From Trifolium pratense (lineage: Eukaryota > Streptophyta > Magnoliopsida > Fabales > Fabaceae): a stretch of 64,000 nt of DNA. Made by a program: the position numbers and the translations under genes. Location of the stretch: NCBI RefSeq assembly GCF_020283565.1, contig NC_060065.1:41900409-41964408 (forward strand), written 5' to 3'. Of this stretch, positions 48,349 to 59,628 are shown piece by piece. Within the stretch, counting starts at the first letter, position 1. Each line of letters opens with the position of its first letter. The notes under the pieces were generated by a model. That model was not told the origin of the DNA. It saw only the letters and a program-made list of their open reading frames with translations, and made no database searches.

Positions 48349-49690
48349 TTTCATATAAAAATTGGACCGGATCATGCTAGTCCGTTGGATTTCCTGCTGG
48401 CCCACTATCAACATTTTTATGTCACTTTTGTAAAAATATTACTAATAAAAACTTTAAAAATTATATTTAAATATGTAAACATATATTGAAAAGATACTGG
48501 TAAAAATATATTTAAATACGTAAACATCATAAAAAGAGATACATTTAACTACGATTTATAAGTTTATAAATTATTAATTTGTTTCTAATTTCTTTTGACA
48601 GGAATGAAACTAGAGTTTATTTTATATTTGGTGAATTCAATCATATCTTAAGAAATTAATAATTGTGAAGAACTAATACATCAAAACAACATAAAAAACA
48701 AAAAAATAAATAAAATAATCCATTAACCCACATGAGCCACATGGGTCAGTCCGAGCTCACTAATATGTAGCATAATCATAAATGGGCCGAAACAATTTTA
48801 CCCATTTATGCAGCGTGACAGCGAGGACGAGGATTGCTGATGTGGTTTGGTAGTAACATTTGATTTCTAAAAATAGTGTAAAATCCATTGATAATTTTTT
48901 TTCTTCAAGTAGTCTATATAGTGGCTAAAGGTGAATAAGTGGTGTATTTGGGTTCGAACTCCCGCTCCAGCATATATAATGTGATTTTTTTTACCAACTG
49001 AGCTAAATTTACATGACAAAATTCATTGTTATTTTTATATTATTTATTTATTACAATGATAAACCGTGGAAATTTATGCAAGATTTAATTGGATTGGTGA
49101 TTTAATAGATTTGTTGCCTTAACTATGAATACTACAGCTCATGAAAGAACACAGTGGCCATATTATTACATTGAATTCCATTCAATATTGATGTGCAAAA
49201 GTCTCTACTGCTGAATTCATAGTCATAGTTGTCAGCATGTTAGCTTGTTGCACTTGTATTTTACTGATTTACTGATTTGCATTTATAATTTGTGGCCCCC
49301 TTTCTATAATTTTGGGTGGCCTATTCAGCAAACATATAATTTTGAGCCTAATTTGAATTCTTAAAAACTATTGAATTCAACTGTTATTTTTTTTTTTTTT
49401 TTTTTGAGCCTGATTTACTGATTTGCATTTGTGGATAACTTGTTCTAATTTAACAGAGTGCAATTTTGGAAGATTATAACATGCATCATTACTTTATCAG
49501 CTGTAATACACTTAGTGGGAGCTTAATATGTTTAAATATATATGATTGTATTAAAAAGCGATTTTTGGGCGTAAACTCAAAGACTATAATCCTTCGAAAT
49601 ATATATAGAAAACCAATTAAAGGACTGATATCTCTCAACAAACATTTTTTTTATTACATTATGAGCATTCTAATAGTACAATAAACTATT
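48349..49690. other. Spacer downstream of CYP72A copy B
   Basis: No gene is supported. A reverse-oriented SINE-like unit lies at about 48915-49015 (on the minus strand tagctcagttggtaaa, then ggagttcgaacccaaat). The rest is AT-rich sequence. Confidence 0.4.
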
Positions 49691-52600
49691 TTATAGTTCT
49701 TCGACTTTACGTAGAATTATATGAGCACCATATTGTGGTTGAAGCGTAATTACCGCATTTGGAGCATGAGCATAACTTGGAGAAAGTTCAAATGAGAAAT
49801 GTTGTAAAATCAATGTTATTGCCATCTTTGCTTCCAACATGGAAAAAATTTGTCCAATGCAAATTCTAGGACCCCCTCCAAATGGAAAGAATGAATTTCT
49901 TCCATTTGTTGCTTTTAAAACACCTTCAGAAAATCTCCCAGGATTGAACACTTTAGCATCATCACCCCATAGTTCACAATCATGGTGAACCAAAACTATC
50001 GGTAAGGAAATCTCCACTCCCGCCGGTAATGTCAGGCTTCCCAGTTTCACATCTTCATTAACACTTCGACCAAGCATGATTACTGGTGGGTATAATCTAA
50101 GAACCTCATAAAGAATCATGGTCACCTGTCTCAGAAAGAGTTATCGTTATGCCAATGTAAGTATCAAAGCATGGATTTAGTGCAATAACTGTTTCGTGCA
50201 GTTATTTTTATGTAATCTAAATCGTCTAAACTTAGATTAATGGCCAAGATCAAAATCTTCGTGTAACGAATCTTTTGTTTACAGTAGTAGAACCAATTAA
50301 ATTAAAGCATATACTCTTTATAATGAAGGGAAGGAGGTATTTTTACTTGGGCACAAACCCAAGAAAAAATTACTTTTTATCATTTTTGAGTGTGTGCCTA
50401 AATACTTTTTTCTTGGGTTTGTGCCAAACTAAGTATTTCTCCGAAGGGAAGAACACAATACTTACAATCTTAAGATGACTTAGTCCATCAAAATCTGGCT
50501 TTTTGTTGCCGAAGACTTGTATTACTTCCTCCCTTGCACGCGCTTGCCAATCAGGATACCTACTCAACAACACCATTGTCCAAACAAGCAAAACTGAAGT
50601 GGTTTCTTGCCCTGCAAAGTAGAATAGCTTGCATTCCTCTATTACGTCGTCAAGATTCATTCCGACATTCTTATTGTTGCCATGTTCTTCCTTTTCCTTG
50701 TGATTTGACTCCAAAAGTATGCCTAATAAATCATCCTTAGTTGATTCACCCGCCTTTAGTGCAATCTCTCGTTTGTTAATCATATCGGTCAGGGAAGCTT
50801 TAATATCTCTGGCAATTTCTTTCATCCTCCTATGGGTAGTAGTTGGTACAAACCTTCAAAATAAACATAAACAGTCCTCTAATTGATATGATATAAACGA
50901 GCACTATACTATAAACCATTGATTAATAATCAATAGTTGTTATTACAAACACATGTAAAACAAATCATGCTAAAGGTAGTTTTTCGAATAAACTCATTTC
51001 TCAAGCTTGATCTTGCATTATTCAACAAGAAGTGTTATACACAAATTAGACTTACCTCCATCCAGGGATGTAAACATTTGCAATAACTTTTTTTGTAAGT
51101 TCAGCTTGTTCGGTTTGAAGTTGAAATATTCTTTTTCCTTCTTCATAACTACTTCCAAATGCTGTTCGAGAAATAACATCACTCGCCAAACTTTGAAGGA
51201 AAGGCCATACGTCCATTTCACATGTTCCATCCGATGACAACATTATGTCCCATTTCTTAATCAAATCATCACAACTTTTGAAGAATATCGGTAACATGAT
51301 CTGTGACATAAGCGATAAACCAAGAGTTAAAATTTCATCAACTCAAACTAAACCCATGTGCATTAAGAATTCAAATAAAGTTTTAATTTGTTTTAAACCT
51401 AACTTCTAGAAACACAAACTTGCCTTCAATTTTTCTAAATGGAATGCCGGATTGATTATCTTTCTGTGCTTGCTCCATTGTTCTCCCTCAAGGCTTACAA
51501 GACCATAAGCTAGTAACTTGACAAGCGGATTCGATTGAGGCTTTGGGAAGTCGTAGTTTTTGTTAAGTACATCTTTAATTAGCTCAGGATCTGAGATGTT
51601 CACCCTTGGTACTGGTCCAAACCACATAAAAGAATTCTTTCCTGCAAACCAAAGAAATTCAAAAAGTATTCGAACATCAAGAATTGATGAGAATACGCAA
51701 CTTATTATAGTCTGTTATTTGTAGCCATTCAAATCTTTCAGTCAAAACCTGAACTATGATGCAGAATAGTGACATATTGATCTAACACAAGCATGATCTG
51801 TGATCACAGTAACCATCATTAAGATTAGGAATGTTAATGATTTATATCAAGTTTAATGAACCAAAACAGATATCATTCATTCCAAACTGAGTTGTGAAAT
51901 ATCAGTAGGAAGTTAGTTAGGATGATTATTGGTACTTACTAGCTACTTAGTAGAAGGTAGTTAGTTAGGGAGGTTAATTAAGAAGGTTGATTTGGCAAAA
52001 ATCGTTAAGAAAAACAACAACAAACTCTTTCTTCCTTCAATGGAAATGTCTGGTGTTTTTCTATTCTAAAAAATTGTTAAAAATTGTATATTACAAGAGT
52101 ATTATCCCATACATATATATTAGTCTCATTGCAGGGTTGCAGGGTTGAGGAAGATGTTTCTTGAACCATACATAGGTTTGATTGAGTTGATTTTGGCCAA
52201 AACTTGGATCAGAACTATAGGGTACTCCAATTTGGGTTTAGCGGGAGAATTTCCAATTACAATATTAGATCGGGTAGGGTTAACCCACCCAAGTTTTTAA
52301 ATTGCGGTTGCGGTCGTGGATGTGGTAACAATTGCGATTATTTCAAATGCGGTAACAAGTTTTTAAATTGCCTGATGCGACTTCTGATGCGGTTACGATG
52401 CGGTTGCGGAGGCTACCGCATCCGCAATACTGCGGCCGCAATTACGGATGCGAACCACAATTTAAAACCTTTTACCACCCATTTCCGGATCGACCAGATT
52501 GGTAGTGGGGGTAACCCACCACTTTTTTAAAAAAAATATGATGTAATATAGTTTTTATTAAATCTGTATTATAGGGCCGGGTTGGGTTGAGTGGATTTCA

Positions 52601-53210
52601 AGACAAACTATTGAAACCAAAACCCAACTTAAGAGAGATGATCGAAATTTGAACCAAATACATCAATATTTATTCACCGACTTTAATTATCTTGTCTTGT
52701 ATATATCCCTCAAGAAGGGAGTATGATATTGTCCCTCTTAATTAAACCTATCTAAAGTTTTGCGATTAATAATCACAATAATTAAGAGGGTAACTCAAAG
52801 CCAAGTGTCTAAGGAAAAATTCAATACCACAAAATACATAAAAATGGAAAAATTGAATAATCATTGTTGGGAATAAATTATACGACATAAACCTCTTACC
52901 AAAAAAATTAAAAAAAATTAAAAATATAACACATACCATATTTTGCAACACTATGCTGGATATAAGTAAACACACGTGGAACAATATCATCAGAAAGACT
53001 CATAGGTTTAGATGTTGCTTCCTTTCTCATCTTTAGAAGATCCTTTGCATCTCCAACTAAAAGTCTATATGAATTCCCTTTAAGTCCTTGTTCTCTTAGT
53101 AATTTTTCTAGCTTCTTTGGCTTTAACCATACCCAATTCAAAATCCTCCATGCACATGTCAGAACAAGTATCATCAAGGTGAAGAGAATTATTGCTGTAG
53201 TTGTAGCCAT
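49691..53210 (-). CDS. CYP72A: Cytochrome P450, CYP72A subfamily, copy B
   Basis: Exons 52937-53210, 51424-51641, 51056-51300, 50466-50853 and 49691-50125 join to 519 residues. Exons 1-4 have exactly the lengths of copies A and D (274, 218, 245, 388). Membrane anchor ([15 protein letters not shown]), [13 protein letters not shown] block, I-helix AGQETTS, ExxR (EVLRLYPP), and haem loop [10 protein letters not shown] with Cys464 are present. The PERF box reads NPGRF: its Glu is Gly, although the Arg of the E-R-R triad is kept. Intron 2 begins with GC (AAG/gcaagt) rather than GT. Intron 4 carries a 110-bp MITE and intron 1 a hAT-like MITE. Reaction and substrate are not deducible; triterpene oxidation is the best family-based guess. 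The ATG at 53208 follows family N-termini; an in-frame ATG at 53267 is less likely. Confidence 0.92.
50325..50450. mobile_element. 110-bp MITE in intron 4 of CYP72A copy B, with target duplication
   Basis: The element (50333-50442) starts GGAGGTATTTTTACTTGGGC and ends GTATTTCTCC. The inner arms gcacaaacccaag and cttgggtttgtgc are inverted. GAAGGGAA flanks it at 50325-50332 and 50443-50450; it may count as 9 bp with the following G. It is absent from the same intron of copy D. Confidence 0.8.
52285..52475. mobile_element. hAT-like MITE in intron 1 of copy B
   Basis: Left end tttttaaattgcggttgcgg and right end gaaccacaatttaaaacc are inverted. The interior is rich in gatgcggt and accgcatccgc repeats. 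The 108-codon open frame across it is Gly/Cys/Asn-rich low complexity and is not a gene. Confidence 0.55.
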
Positions 53211-54113
53211 TAAAGAAATTGATGAATTAAAGATTTTATGGGAAGATGATAAAAGAAGAAGGTTCACACAGATTAGTGATGTAAAAAAAAGTATTTCTTA
53301 ATATATGCTTTTCAATTGAAGACGCATGTCCTTCACTGTAACTTATTTTCTACTAATAAGCCAAATTTTTTTTTTAGGAAGCCAAATATATCACGAGTCC
53401 ATTAAAGAATTTAATGTTTACTTTTGCGCGTTCACATTATGAAATGAGTTTATGTGATATTTATGTGGTATTTTTTATCTATCCAATTAACCAAAATTTT
53501 ATGATAAAGATAAATGTTAAAAATGGCAAAAATACAAGGACAAACGACAAATTTAACCCAAACAATTAGTCAAAAAAGTATAAACAAGTATTTCTTGTTA
53601 TTATTTATTAACATATGTGTAATTGTAGTGTTTGTTTTTTGTGATTTATTCTAGTAACAATTTTTCTTATTCTCTAAACACTACACCTACTTAAAAAGTT
53701 TTTAGTAATATATTGATCATTTGGTTTTTTTTTAAAAAATTATAAGAAATCTAGAATAAAAATTTATATTGTAAAGGCAATTTATTCATTTAGGGAATTA
53801 AATACATAACCTTTTAAGATAATTTTTATCAATTTTGAATGAAGAGTAAGTGTTAGCATTTGCTTAAAAATAAAATTTGAATATTATATTTGTTATTTTA
53901 TTTATAAGAAAGTAGGGGCAAGATAGTAAAACAAGAATAATTAATTGGGTTGGTAGGATAGAATAGAAACATCACAAGATATGCTTCAAGTTCAATGAAC
54001 ATAGTAGACTAAGACTTTTTTTGTCGGTTTCACATTTATGATTCATATGTCTTACCCTTTTTTCTAACCCATTATTAGGATCATTTATTCCTACGGCTAG
54101 CTACTTCAGTCTC
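53211..54113. other. Upstream region of CYP72A copy B
   Basis: The likely promoter of the minus-strand gene starts right of 53211. AT-rich sequence with no other gene recognised. Confidence 0.4.
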
Positions 54114-54474
54114 AAAAATATTGGCTTAACTACATATTTGGTCCCTTACGTTTATTTTAGGTTTTAATTTGGTCCCTTACGTTTAAAAAGTATCAATTTG
54201 GTCCCTTACGTTTATTTTAAGTTTCAAGTTAGTCATTTCCGTTAGTTTTGTCACTAACACCGTTTGAACAGTACACGTGTCAGCGTGTCCAAGTGCCACG
54301 TGTCAGTCCACGTATGCAAATTGACTGTCACATGTGACAAAATTGACGGAAATGACCAACTTGAAACCTAAAATAAACGTAAGGGACCAAATTGATACTT
54401 TTTAAACGTAAGGGACCAAATTAAAACCTAAAATAAACGTAAGGGACCAAATGTATAGTTAAGCCAAAAATATT
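54114..54474. mobile_element. Mutator-like foldback MITE, 343 bp, with 9-bp target duplication
   Basis: The element (54123-54465) starts GGCTTAACTACATATTTGGT and ends ATGTATAGTTAAGCC. The arms, built from ggtcccttacgttt and aaacgtaagggacc repeats, are inverted over about 140 bp. AAAAATATT flanks it at 54114-54122 and 54466-54474. Confidence 0.9.
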
Positions 54475-54904
54475 TGAGGGCTGGCTAAGACCAAAGCCAC
54501 TAGGAAAATACTCTTTCCTACACAAATACTAAAGTTTTAATATTGTAAAAACAAAAAAAAAACACTAAAGTTTTAAGTGAAGAAATGCAAGAATAATCTT
54601 CCAAGAAACACTAAAGTTTTAACTTTTTTTTTTTGTCAAAAAAAAAAGTTTTAACTATTTTAAAATGATGCATTTAACATGTTCTTGTATTTCTTGTTGA
54701 AATCCTTTCGTCAATTGTCCGACCTAATCAAATTTTTTGGGTTGGATTGGGTGGATTTGACCGGGTTGACTGAATTTGCCCAATCCATGTACATCCCTAA
54801 TAAGAGGAGTTGAACTCACGCGGTTATAAGATATTTTCTCCCGCCACTATTGTAACTTTACTTTTTAAATTTATTGAAACTAAAGTATTTGTTCATTTTT
54901 TTTA

Positions 54905-55535
54905 CTTAAATGCAGTTTTGGTCCTCGTATTTTCAAATTTTTTTAAGTTTTGGTCTTTCTATTTTAAAAATCAACTTTTTTATCCCCCTATTTCAAAAAA
55001 TTTAGACTTTGCCCCCACTCCAATTGGGAGTCGATTTTGATCATGTGGCAATGTCAATTATGTTGGCAAATAACACGTGGATTAAACAATTACACATGCC
55101 ATTATTTTTTAATTTTGTCTTTTTTTACGGCATTGTTTAATTCAATTTCAATAATGAATATATTACAAAATATTTAATTTATTATATAATATCTTTATTG
55201 AGGTAAATAACATTTTATTGAATGTAAATATTTTTTAATAAATTAAATAATAATGACATGTGTACTTTGATTTATCTACATGTCATTTGCCACATCATAA
55301 TTGATTTGATTATATCATCAAAATTGACTCCAAATTAATGTGGGGATCAAAAGTTAAAAAATTTAAAATAGAAGGTCCAAAAAGTTGAATTTTAAAATAG
55401 GAGACCAAACAACCTTACTTGAACAGGATCTGTTCTATAGGATCGTACTACTATATCCTTGATTTCTAAGGAGGCAAGAACACAAAATAGGGGACCAAAA
55501 CTTTAAAAAAATATTAAAAATAAAAGAGGGAGGGA
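54905..55535. repeat. Long imperfect inverted repeat
   Basis: Left phrases gcagttttggtcctcgtatt and aagttttggtctttctattt are mirrored at the right by atagaaggtccaaaaag and ggggaccaaaactttaaa. About 75 bp (aaccttacttgaacaggatc onward) interrupts the right arm, perhaps a later insertion. Confidence 0.55.
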
Positions 55536-55965
55536 AGTACTATTAACTCTTTACAAATACGAACAACATACATTGGCAATTAATTATAGACGGACAATAA
55601 AGTATTTAATTGTGCATCTCTAGGCGTCCTATTTTAAAGAGAATGAATAATTGAGCTATTTTTAATAATTAAAAAAAATATTATGTATTAAATAGTCTAA
55701 ATTACTCCGACCCAAATTGAATTACTCAGTTGACTGTTGTACATTATTCACACATTTTAGTTTGACCATATTTTTCTACTAGTAAATAAAAATAAAAATT
55801 AGCATATAAAATGTTATTGGATTTGTCTTGAGTATTTTCAAAATATTAACTTTTTATAATATTTATACTATCACGCAATTAAAGATATTAATCGTCAAGT
55901 TATGCATTGACATACGTGAACTAGTCAATTGGGTGACTCATTTTAGGACGGTGAGAGTAATACAT

Positions 55966-56446
55966 AATATCCCCTTTGTCCCAATATATAAAACTTACTT
56001 TAACTAAATGTACTATTTATTTATCTTGTTTTACCCTTTTTTTTTTAATAACATACAGATGTAAACATTAGCATATAAGATCTTATTTGATTTGTTTTGA
56101 TGAGTATTTTCAAAATATTAAGTTTTTATAATTTGAACAAATAGACAATTAAAAATATGAGGAGTGCTAGCAACACACTCTTTAACAAACACACTCTAAC
56201 ACACTCTTTTCTATTGGTTAAAATTTATATGGGTCCCATAAAAGTTATATGGGTCCACATTTTTTTGAGACCCATGTGAATTTCAACCAATAAAAGAGAG
56301 TGTGTTGAAGTGTGTTTGTTAAAGAGTGTGTTGCTAGCATTATTCTTAAAAATATTAGTGTTCAAAATTGTGTATTAATAATTTTGTGTATTGACGTAAG
56401 TGTAGTGGTCAACTAGATGTTAAATTTTGGTACGAAGGGAGTAGTC
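55966..56446. mobile_element. Stowaway-like element split by a nested MITE
   Basis: Left atcccctttgtcccaatat and right ttggtacgaagggagtag are inverted, of the common plant ctccctt-gtccc type. The Mutator-like MITE of 56149-56355 lies inside. Confidence 0.5.
56149..56355. mobile_element. Mutator-like MITE, 187 bp, with 9-10-bp target duplication
   Basis: The element (56159-56345) carries tgctagcaacacactcttta at its left and the inverse taaagagtgtgttgctagca at its right, continuing into about 50 bp of arm. TTAAAAATAT flanks it at 56149-56158 and 56346-56355. Confidence 0.85.
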
Positions 56447-56629
56447 ATTAGTGGAGTAGTTAGGTATTTGATCATATTTGTACTTGATTAGCCTATTAGC
56501 CTGTTGAAAAATGTAATGGTCAATATGCCGGTGCACCAACCTGTCGAGGGGGCAAGCCCGAGGTGGGTGGCCCGCCCCTTTTTTAAATGCGTTGATGGTG
56601 GGGTGGATTGATATGTTTTGCAACTTCTA

Positions 56630-56970
56630 ATTACTACTACCTTCGTCTCTATGTAAATCTCTTTAATTTTTCTTTGTCATTATTTTTTATAAGACTTCTT
56701 TCATATTTTCAAAGACATTAATTATTTCATTCCCAACATACCCTAATTAAAGTGCATATTTTTTTTACAATCTATCTGTGTCAACTTTTTTTCTTCCTAC
56801 AATCTGTAATAAATACAGTACTTTAGAAAAAGCGATAACTTATTCTCTTTCTTGAAGGTTAAAATTGTAAAAACAATATCAATTGTCAACAAATTTAATG
56901 TCGGAGTCCACTTTCTTAATTTACGCAATTTTCTCAATGAAGTCTTATAATTAAGGACGGAGGTAGTATT
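56630..56970. mobile_element. Stowaway-like element
   Basis: Left ctaccttcgtctctatgtaa and right cttataattaaggacggagg, then tag, are inverted termini of the ctccgtc type. Confidence 0.5.
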
Positions 56971-57381
56971 ATTTACTACATCCATCCAATATATTGAGTA
57001 ACATCAATGTGGTTTATTGAATTGGATTGAATGGATCGCAATCCAATCTACTGCATAAGATCAATGGAGTAATATGATAGTTATTTTGGAAGCAATAAAC
57101 GGATTAGGCTCCCACACTAAGTGTGTAGTAGAGAATACAACTAGTTGCAATAAACATATTAGGTACAGCACACCCTTTTCTGTGCTCTAGAAATAGAACA
57201 TATAGAAAGTACCAAGATCGATAAAATAGTTTGCACTCCCTCCAGAAACAAATATAAGTAAAAAAAAAACACTTCAAATTTTGATCACTGTTATAAGCAA
57301 AAACTAACTACTTTTAAACTAATTAATACTATTATTCATAATATTCAGCACCTTACATTTGCATTGCATTCAATTATCTAC

Positions 57382-57660
57382 TACTCCCTCTATCCCTTAT
57401 TATAAACTCTTATTGGTATTTTTCATGCATATTAAGAAAAGTTGATAGTATTAATATGTACTTTTGGGTGTTTCATTTACTATATTGTCATTGATGAAAA
57501 AATTTATTTGTACGTGATTTTTGGGATTCCAATGTAAAGTATGTATAGGGTTATGTTTGAAAAAATATTAATAAATGTGTCTAGGAATTTCAAAATGAAC
57601 TTATATTTAGGGACAAAGTTTATATTTTAAAGGAGGTTTATAATTAGAGACGGAGGAGTA
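57382..57660. mobile_element. Stowaway-like MITE with TA duplication
   Basis: The element (57384-57658) starts CTCCCTCTATCCCTTATTAT and ends TAATTAGAGACGGAGGAG, with TA on each side. It interrupts the left duplication arm and has no counterpart in the right arm. Confidence 0.7.
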
Positions 57661-58087
57661 ACTACTAACAACCATCCTAACTATCTTCGTACTGTTATTT
57701 CGAACTCAAGAATTTTGTTGGTTATTCCTCGTATCAGCTTCTACTATTAGAGATTATCGGTGTAGTATGAACCAAAATTCAGAATATTCTTAATTTATCA
57801 ATTAGATTTAGAGTGAATTCTCTCACAAAAAACACAAAAAAACTTAGTCGCTCACAAAACACACTGAGGCACATTATTCTCTAAGCTACAATTCATCCAC
57901 AAACCATCTTTTGTTCGTTCATGTAGGAAGAAGCAACTAGTTATGGATGATCGATCAGTGAGAATGACATATTTTTTGTGCATCACTGATCAGTGATCAT
58001 ACTTGCCACTAGGTTTTGAACATTGCGTGTGATCTGCGACTTTGCACTCCTCTATCTTACCACTTTTTGTATATCTTTGTACCGTAG

Positions 58088-58582
58088 GGAAGAATTCTTT
58101 TATCTGGCTTAGACCAGTACCAAGGTTGAATATCACTGATCCTGAGATAATTAAAGATGTACTTAACAAATACTATGACTTCCCAAAGCCAGATGCAAAT
58201 CCGCAAATCAAGTTACTAATTAAAGGTCTTGTAAACCTCGAGGGAGAACAGTGGAGCAAGCACAGAAAGATAATAAATCCTGCATTCCATGTAGAAAAAC
58301 TGAAGGCAAGTTTCCCTAAGTGACAAGATAATATAGATATAGATTTTACCTAAGTGACTAGCTCGCCGTTTTAAAATATGTTACAAAACATTATTTTAAT
58401 TCTTAATGAACACGTGCTTAGTTTGACTTGACGAATTTTAACTCTTGTTTATCTTTTACGCCACAAATCATGTTACCAATATTCGTCAAAAGTTGCCATG
58501 ATCTTATTGGCAAATGGGAGACTATTTTGTCATCCGATGGATCATGTGAAATGGATGTATGGCCTTTCCTGCAAAACTTGGC
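58088..58582 (+). pseudogene. CYP72A fragment (exon 2 and part of exon 3)
   Basis: Exon 2 (58088-58305, exactly 218 bases) is open and ends with the same GC donor as copies B and D. The acceptor before exon 3 is damaged: cacaa in place of cacag, directly before ATCATGTTACC at 58467. Exon 3 continues to LQNLA and breaks at 58582, where unrelated transposon-like sequence begins. Exons 1, 4 and 5, with the I-helix, ExxR and haem loop, are absent. The FGPVPR block has become LRPVPR. It cannot make a P450. It lies in opposite orientation to copy D and represents its duplicated 5' part. Confidence 0.9.
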
Positions 58583-58736
58583 TCAAATTCAGGATAAAAA
58601 TTATAACTAGAGAGACATGATAAGATAAACTTCAGGATTAGCTACCATATCCTGTTATGTCACCAAACACTGGATTGAGACAGGATATAATATAGTTATC
58701 ATATCATGTCTCTTATCCTATGCACCAAATGAGCCC
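58583..58736 (-). mobile_element. MITE-like insert truncating the P450 fragment
   Basis: On the minus strand it reads gggctcatttggtgcatagg, then ataagagacatga, ccagtgtttggtgacataac and a final ctctagttataatttttatcc. The same order (ggtgcgtaggataagagaca, tagtgtttggtgatga, agctctctagtt) occurs at 45981-46141. It starts exactly where exon 3 homology stops. Confidence 0.6.
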
Positions 58737-59628
58737 TAAGTATTTTGTTCCTTTTTACTAATTTTTGTTATTTGTTTGGTTGGATTTGTGTCAATTGCTT
58801 GGTTTCATTTGTATTAGTTGTTATTGAATTTTTTGTTCCACTCATGAACAAAGAGGTTCTAATTCACAACAATTGAGACATATCGTGGGATTTAGGTTCA
58901 GATTTAATTTGTTAAGTGAGCATTAAAGGGATCCAAGTGAGATATTGATAAGTTTACTACATATAATGACTTTGTTTTTTTGTTTACAATGAGTCGGAAA
59001 TCTAACCCAGAACTTATAACGTACTACTCAAACCCTTCAATACAATACAAACCTAGTGACTTAGATATAATGACTTTTATTTATAGAAGGTCAAGATGCA
59101 AGCAATTTGGGTCAACAAAAATGTAAAAGATGCATTGAAAGGTGAGACATTGATGCTAAAAACCTTTATGGAAGTGCAAAAGACGATAGGATAACATTTA
59201 TGGTGTCATTAGTTTTTTTTTTATAATTAGCTTTATGGTGTCATTAGTTAAACTGCTAAAAAAATCAGATTTATTGTATGATAACTACAAAAACATTTGA
59301 TAAAAAAATAAAATAAAACTCATATGATGTTTAATTTTAGCCACCTGACTATTTGATAAAAAAAAACAAAAAACAAAAAAAACTCACATTTTCAATTTCA
59401 AAATCCTATATTTACATTCCAATACATATAGCATTTGAAACAAATTTTTTGATGCACTCAAGGTGTTTTCGAGTTAAATGTAAAAAAAAAAATACTAATC
59501 CATCAAAGTATAGAGAACCACTTAAGGGTTGATATCTCCAAACAAATTGTCTTTTATTATATGACGAAGTTCTATTTTTTCATTATGAGCATTCTAATAG
59601 CACAATAAGCTATTTATAAATTTTATAG
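58737..59628. other. Spacer between P450 fragment and copy D
   Basis: AT-rich, no gene seen. The right end holds the copy D 3' UTR. Confidence 0.4.

Larger units (their letters stand above)
57003..58582. repeat. Left arm of an inverted segmental duplication
   Basis: The sequence is the reverse complement of 61200-62302 (intron 1 to exon 3 of CYP72A copy D). Shared landmarks are atcaatgtggtttattga, gatcaatggagtaatatgat, actagttatggatgatcgat, tttttgtgcatcactgatca, the whole second exon and the first 116 bases of exon 3. It is longer than the other arm because of insertions, including the Stowaway-like MITE at 57384-57658. Confidence 0.85.

Noticed and set aside
52204..52530. 108-codon plus-strand frame rich in Gly, Cys and Asn
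   Set aside because: The Cys/Gly content comes from gcggttgcgg repeats of a MITE inside intron 1 of CYP72A copy B.
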